The notes under the pieces are model-generated. The model was not told the origin of the DNA. It ran no database searches and saw only the letters and a program-made list of their open reading frames with translations. This document shows positions 58,670 through 64,000 of a stretch of DNA of 64,000 nucleotides, one piece after another. The translations under genes were made by a program, and so were the position numbers. The stretch is from the NCBI GenBank assembly GCA_034359265.1, contig CP136895.1, positions 6,946,501 to 7,010,500 of the forward strand, written 5' to 3'. The stretch is from Canna indica. Lineage: Eukaryota; Streptophyta; Magnoliopsida; Zingiberales; Cannaceae. The first letter of the stretch is position 1, and each line of letters begins with the position of its first letter.

Positions 58670-59165
58670 TTTTATCTGCATCTGTCAATTAAAAACTGCA
58701 TCTGCACTGTATCCGATTCATATTCACAAATAAAAATAGATATGAATGCATATATAGATTTAAAAAGATTTTATACACGCGAATAGAGTGTGAATACGAA
58801 TAAAGATGCAGATCTGTATTTTATCCCCATTGTCTGCACTGCATATTTGTATATAAAAAATTATTATTTTACATGTATAAGTTACTTAATATATATTATA
58901 TATGTAGATTTTATGATCAATTACCTATGAAATTCAAATAAATTATAAATTATTATAAATTTTAATAATATAAGTTATTATTATTTAATTAAAATATATT
59001 ATTAGTTAGTTTTTTATATTAAATTGAGTGCAAATAAAGATGCAGTACAAATACCCACATTCGAATACAGTGTGGATATTCATATTCGCATCAGATGTGA
59101 ATGTGCGATGCAAATATAAATAATATAATATCTACATCGTATTCGATCCATTGTTATTTTTAATT
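58670..59165. mobile_element. Decayed hAT-type MITE (relative of 32838-33348)
   Basis: The left part (CTGCATCTGCACTGTATCCGATTCATATTC) and right part (ACATCGTATTCGATCCATTG) echo the ATCCGCACCGTATCCGATCC theme of the 32.8-kb element around a similar AT-rich core, with CpG sites largely lost to TpG/CpA. Confidence 0.45.
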
Positions 59166-59941
59166 ATGACTTCTTAAATTCTCACTTGCATGTTCGAGGA
59201 AACACATGTTGTACTTATATTTTTGTTTAAATAAAATAGTGAGATTTTAATATTAAAAAAAAGGACTAAAGTGAAATTAGATTATAAATTATCAGATCTA
59301 TTTTGAATTTTTTAGAATTGACAATACATAAAAATAAAGTGAAATTAATTAACCAGTAATTTCTATATATTTTTCTTTTATGGGTATACGTTTTACAAAT
59401 CAATTAACATGTTTATTTAATTTCTTGAATATTAATATTTGTAATATAATAGATGCATGCATTCCTATTCCGGAATTTAGTCAAGAATATTCTTGCACAA
59501 CGTGGGGGATGCCCCAATTAGGCAATTAGGCAATTAGGCGGGGTTGAAAAAGGCAAATATTATATAATTCCTTGGTGCTAATAATTAGATTAAAGGAAAC
59601 AAAAGTGGGATGGACACATGACATAATGGGTTATGATGGATGATCCCCCTACGCTTTTGGATGTGGACCTTCATTCCGGCATTAATTTCACATTCATACG
59701 TTGAATTTTAACCCTTTATCTTCCTAGATGACTAAATCTTAGCTTTTACTAGTCGTTCCTAATTTTGTTAAAGTAACTTTATATTTTTGGGAAAAAATAA
59801 TTACCCAATAAATTAATGATATCTAAATAAAAATTGCGTGTATATATATATATCAATTTTTAATTTTAAATAATGCTTGCTATTTTAGAAATAAATATAT
59901 ATTTAGTAATAACTTCAAGATGATTATATATATATATATAA
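59166..59941. other. AT-rich intergenic DNA
   Basis: Short tandem GCAATTAGGCAATTAGGC at about 59520 and an AT microsatellite at 59925-59940; nothing else. Confidence 0.4.
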
Positions 59942-60487
59942 GTTTAGTTATATTTTTGGTCCCTCAAAAATTAAAATGTCATATTTTTTCGTTTGATCCC
60001 TCATTTTTAAAAAGATATCGTTTAGTTCTTTAAAAATTATTTTTGTTTCTGTTTGATCCATCCATTAATTTTTTGTTAACTTTTGTTATTAAGTGCCAAT
60101 ATAACAATACTGACATGGATTAAAGATGGACCAAACGAAAAAAATGAGATATTTTAAGAGACTAGATGAAAAATATATATATTTTAATAACCTAAAATAC
60201 AATAATATACATTTTAATAACCTAAAGCATGATAATATATAATTATATTTTAGGTTATTAAAATATATAATTTTTTCAACTAGTCTCTTAAAATATCTTA
60301 TTTTTTCGTTTGGTCACTGTTTAATCCATGACACTTAACATCAAAAGTTAACAGAAAATTAACGGATGAATCAAACAAAAACAAAAATAGTTTTTAAGGG
60401 ACCAAACGGTAACTTTTTTTAAAAGATGGATCAAACGAAAAAAAATATGACATTTTGAGGGACCAAAATATAATCATAATCTAACTA
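59942..60487. mobile_element. Foldback MITE of about 545 bp
   Basis: TATATTTTTGGTCCCTCAAAA at the left pairs with TTTTGAGGGACCAAAATATA at the right. The pairing continues through TTTTTTCGTTTGATCC, TTAATTTTTTGTTAAC-type blocks and TATTTTAAGAGACTAG to a centre near 60215. Confidence 0.8.
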
Positions 60488-61313
60488 TAGTGCGATTTGG
60501 TTGACATAACTTTTTATATTAAGTTGTACTTCTCAATAAGTTATATTTTTTTGTCTTATTTGATTGACACATTTTTTGTATTTTGCAAGATGTACAACTT
60601 GCTCAGAAAAGTGTAACATTATGCAAATTGCAATAAATTGTATTTAATTTAATTTATTTTTAAATAAAATATATAATTTTTTTATATTAACTTCAAATAA
60701 AAAGTAATTTTTCACATATAATAAATTATATATTATATTAGTTATGCATGAAAAAAATTATACTATATTTTACATATATATAATTTAAATTTTTATATAT
60801 ACAAATATATATAAATTAAAATATTAATTTATAAGAAGAAATGTATATTGGTCCCATGTCAACTAAATATGTTCCCGATGAGAAATTACACTTTCAACCA
60901 ATTAATTTTTTATCAATCAAATACAATTTTGATACTTCTCAAGAAATATATACATGAAAAATTAATTCATAAAATTACAATTTTTCAAGTAAATTTATTT
61001 CTCATGTCAATCAAACGAGATATATATTCTAATATACAGATTGATGGTATATATTATATAATGTACGTGTATAATATTATATTATATTAAATTTTTTAAA
61101 AATAAGTGGTTTTTATTGCAAGGAAAAAGAACTAAATTATATTATTGAAGGTTAAAATGATTAATCCGTGTAAAGTTGGAGACTATGATAACTATTAACA
61201 TTTTTTTCAATATTAGCATTATTGCATTATATAAAATTCCCGAGCATCAATAATGGCGATTATTAATTAGTTCCCAGAATAGCAGGCACGATGAGAACCT
61301 GCTGACGTAAGCC

Positions 61314-61317
<4 letters not shown>
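60488..61317. other. AT-rich intergenic DNA
   Basis: Nothing recognised; an 80-codon ORF at 60848 has no domain. Confidence 0.4.

Positions 61318-61358
<41 letters not shown>
61318..61358. repeat. (GA)20 microsatellite upstream of the bHLH gene
   Basis: About 20 GA units, 1.07 kb before the start codon of the LHW-like gene. GAGA-type tracts are frequent near plant promoters. Confidence 0.9.
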
Positions 61359-61362
<4 letters not shown>

Positions 61363-62023
61363 CTGAACTATTGCAAGAATCTTTCTATGACATATTAATT
61401 AGAGAGGAAGCTAATTAATTAAACGAGGTATTTTGGAGCAGTTGTTGCATGCATGCATACGTACCTTCTCTCTCAAAGAGAAGCTTCCAAAACTCTCAGC
61501 AGACCGCTGCATCTCTTTCTTTTACAGATCGAAGACTGAAGAAAAGAAAAGATAAAGAAGAAATAAACAGATCAACAAAACCAGAGACATTCAAACACAG
61601 TCAAGATCTCGTCGTGTAAAGCTCTTGGGAATTGGGATTGTATGTATTTTCCCTCGCTGATAGGACTCTTCTTTGACTTTAACAGGAAGTAGAATATTTA
61701 GGTTTTATTGTTTTAGATTAATACAAATATTTTTCTTCTTCTTCAGATCCTTATTTTTTGTGTTTATCACTTTATCTACAAATACGGTTATAGTAAGAAA
61801 TCTATATAAGATAATTTTGAAGCATGCATTGGATTGGATCCGTATCTATGATATTATGCATAATTATTGTATGCAAATCCCTCGCCATTACCGCACGACA
61901 CTGAGAGCGACAATACGGCGCCACCGCCTATAGCCGGTGCCCAAACCGGCAGCTCAGTGTATCTTTGTCCTACAAACTTTCCATATTTACTCGCTCCTCC
62001 TCTCACTCCCTCTCTCCGTGTTA

Positions 62024-62155
62024 ATGGTGAAATATCCTCCCACTCGCAGCCGCTCGCTTTCTCTCCCTCCTTTCCACATTTCTTCATCTTCTTCTTCTTC
62101 CTCCTCCTCCTCCATTAACTCTTCCCATTTATTTCTCGCACTCAAAATCCATTAA
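62024..62155 (+). CDS. Upstream ORF (43 codons) before the LHW-like gene
   Basis: ATG at 62024 opens MVKYPPTRSRSLSLPPFH, then a Ser run from a CTT/CCT repeat, and ends SSHLFLALKIH-TAA at 62155, 271 bases before the main ATG at 62427. If the transcript starts upstream it would be translated first. An Arabidopsis relative (bHLH155) is annotated with a conserved-peptide uORF, as I recall; I cannot say this peptide matches it. No other ATG lies between it and the main start. Confidence 0.35.
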   Translation: MVKYPPTRSRSLSLPPFHISSSSSSSSSSSINSSHLFLALKIH

Positions 62156-62227
62156 TAAATAAGCAAATCCTCCATTAACTGCTCCTCCGGCGACTCCTCG
62201 CCAAAACATCGCCAATCTTTTCACCTG

Positions 62228-62248
62228 CCCCCCCCCCCCCCCCCCCCC
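62228..62248 (+). repeat. 21-base C homopolymer in the leader
   Basis: An uninterrupted C run in the presumed 5' UTR, about 180 bases before the start codon. The template strand is a G run able to form a G-quadruplex. Length may be unreliable in assembly. Confidence 0.85.
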
Positions 62249-62426
62249 ACAGTAACCGCCAACTTCCGCGCAACGGTAGACCGGTACGTACTCTGCCCCC
62301 ACCCTCGTTCCCGGAGCGCGAGCAGCGCCCAGGTCGTCGAAGGCAAAGGCCGGAGTTTTAGGGCTTCACTCGCTCGTAGCTAAGGCAGGAGTTCGCTGCC
62401 TCGTGATTCCCGCCGCTGCCCGGCTG

Positions 62427-63623
62427 ATGGCGCCCCAGTTGAGGGCCGCGCTCGCCGCGCTCTGCCGCCGCCACGGGTGGTCCTACGCCGTCGTCTGGCG
62501 CGTCGATCGCCGCGACCCTCGGTATGGCCGGTTCATTTTTTTTTATTTGCGTCGTTCCCGAGTGATTTGTTCCCGGCCGCAGATTGTTTGGGGGAGTGTG
62601 TTGGAAGTCGATAAGAGCTGAAAGGTTGTTCCTTTGATCGTTTTTCTTGATCGCTGATTGTTTTCTTGGCGTATGGCGAGTGCGGATTTAGCGATTGATG
62701 GTGATGAGCGAATATGCTTCGTTCCACAAATGACTTTTCTCTTTTCCCTTTCCGCAACAACAATCAAAAGATCATGTATTTGTTTTTGTCTTTTCCCTTT
62801 TGGGATACAAATTGTGGAAAGGGAAATGTTATTGTGTGCTACTCCATTTCTATCGCACGAGTTCTTGCAATCGAACAAGCTTTCAATTTCCATAGAGTGC
62901 TACAAACTACTCAGAACAAGGCACCGTTCTAAGTTTTTCTTGCTTCGTAATGGTGAAAGATGTTGCCATTACCGTCACTGATGCCAAACTCAATTTGCAG
63001 ATTGCTGGTGGTGGAAGAAAGCTACTGCCAAGAGCAGGTCGGTCTAGTGGTCGAGAATATGCTTAATCGGGTCCACATGGTCGGAGAAGGGTACGATAGA
63101 TGAACTTATTTATTTCTTAACTGGATTATGTCTTCCCCAATCTTTGTGTCAGTGTTTCTGTTCATCTGGATTCATGATCTCGATGGTTGGCTTCAATTTA
63201 TATCTAACATTTTGAAACAAATTATAATTTATCGCCGCTTTTTGCCTTTTTGCCTTTTGCTAATGAAGTCTTTAGATTTTGGTATTTACTGGAATGTCTC
63301 TGTCTCTACATGCTTTTTTGAAATGAGATCTTTTTTTTTTTTAAAAAAAAGGTAGAAAGTTATTTCTTAGTTTTCTAAATTGCTCAAAGTAGAAGTAATA
63401 AACTTTACTTGACGGTTTTGGAGTAAACATTGGGTTGAGTTTTGCCCGTTGATTTTACTGTAAAGAAAAAGGAATTGTACTTGGGAGTAGCAAATGTTGC
63501 TTTGCTTTTAATCAATATTGTCTTCTTTTACTTTTTTACAGGACTGTTGGAGAAAGTATGATAATTGGGAAAGATGAGTGGATCTTTCATGATTCTTATG
63601 ACACTGATTCATGTTCTTCCCAG
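62427..63623 (+). CDS. LHW-like: LONESOME HIGHWAY-like bHLH protein, first three exons (gene runs off window)
   Basis: Exon 1 (62427-62521) encodes MAPQLRAALAALCRRHGWSY-AVVWRVDRRDP. The donor is CTCG|GTATGG, and exon 2 (63001-63090) continues LLVVEESYCQEQVGL and MLNRVHMVGEG. Exon 3 (63542-63623) gives TVGESMIIGKDEWIFHDSYD and ends TDSCSSQ before a GTACAA donor. Phases 2, 2 and 0 join in one frame, 89 codons. The pattern LRxLCxxxxWSYAVxW ... EExY ... LVGEGxVGxxxxxGxxxWI is the bHLH-MYC N-terminal domain of LHW/EMB1444-type proteins, which pair with TMO5-type bHLHs in root vascular patterning. Later exons, including the bHLH itself, lie beyond 64000. Alternative in-frame starts upstream are not ATG. 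Confidence 0.88.
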
Positions 63624-64000
63624 GTACAATTTTGATGCCTTGTTTCTGCGGACGCTAATTGTCCACTACATTAGCTTGTCAATTAATTATTCACTGATGT
63701 ATGGAGGGGCAGGAACTATATATAAATACAGAATTTTATCTCGAAATTAGCTAGAACACCTTACCATATTTATATTCAGTATGTGGCTAATTTATTAGTT
63801 GGCCCACCCACACCATTACTTAGTACTAAAAAAGATGGCTACTTCTAAAGTATTTCGTAGAGCTTAAAAGTTAGATATACTAAATAGTCTTCATAGTGTG
63901 ATCCATTGCATCTCCATCCTCTCACCAGAAGCTCCTTCGTGGTCCCAGTATCATCTCCACTGTTATTGCCTTTACCATTACAATTGGTACTCATCATGCC
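63624..64000 (+). other. LHW-like: Intron 3 of the LHW-like gene (to window edge)
   Basis: Sequence after the GTACAA donor is AT-rich and shows no continuation of the domain (no QFSAGI / VVQLG-type text), so the next exon should lie past the edge. Confidence 0.6.

Noticed and set aside
62403..62426. Upstream start for the LHW-like protein
   Set aside because: The in-frame codon is GTG, not ATG; the family's first residues begin at the ATG at 62427.

Overview
This is a nuclear segment from a flowering plant. The evidence is spliced genes with GT-AG introns, a Dof transcription factor, a YCF20-like chloroplast protein gene, a LONESOME-HIGHWAY-type bHLH gene and plant-specific transposon families. 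A GC-rich, alanine- and serine-rich Dof exon in an AT-rich background would suit a monocot, but I cannot name the species. Host genes fill only a few kilobases; most of the window is layered mobile DNA.

Layout. 1-2690: minus-strand L1-type LINE (start of ORF2 plus a decayed ORF1). 4.3-13.4 kb: a four-level nest. A hAT-like MITE relic is split by a 5'-truncated LINE (13-bp target duplication), which is split by two CACTA elements: C (4924-8685, duplication AGA) and A (8987-13285, duplication TGT). C in turn carries an LTR-like element (5041-6177, duplication ATAAA). 13.85-15.1 kb: a Pack-type long-TIR element carrying a broken GTD-binding (zein-binding) gene fragment. 15.4-17.4 kb: one foldback element inserted in another of the same family. 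17.9-19.5 kb: a two-exon Dof gene like Arabidopsis Dof4.6/VDOF1. 22.75-24.05 kb: a second Pack-type element, carrying a CYP703-like P450 fragment. 24-28.4 kb: extremely AT-rich. 28.4-36.66 kb: a YCF20-like gene whose last coding exon (36212-36656) is clear and whose 5' exons lie upstream of a transposon-filled intron. 37.7-39.15 kb: three small foldback or MITE elements. 39.3-44.4 kb: a hAT element with a broken transposase and a nested 2.1-kb LTR. 45.5-45.85 kb: an unrecognised GC-rich relic. 46.84-51.36 kb: CACTA element B, with an intact-looking Transposase_24-type gene but a gutted TNP2. 52-61 kb: foldback, MITE and LTR relics with low-complexity DNA. 61.9-64.0 kb: the 5' end of an LHW-like bHLH gene (three coding exons), running off the window.

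How it fits together. A, B and C are one CACTA family: they share CACTACTAGAAA-type ends, AGCAACGG subterminal arrays, a GGACGCGCGCCGGAATCGTC-type minisatellite, and in A and B a large hairpin before TNP2. None is complete, but each keeps a different part. The three host genes act in unrelated processes (vascular-type transcription, thermal dissipation in photosynthesis, bHLH regulation) and form no cluster. The main novelty is the transposon biology: chimeric CACTA A, two gene-capturing elements, self-nested foldbacks and transposon load inside or beside working genes.
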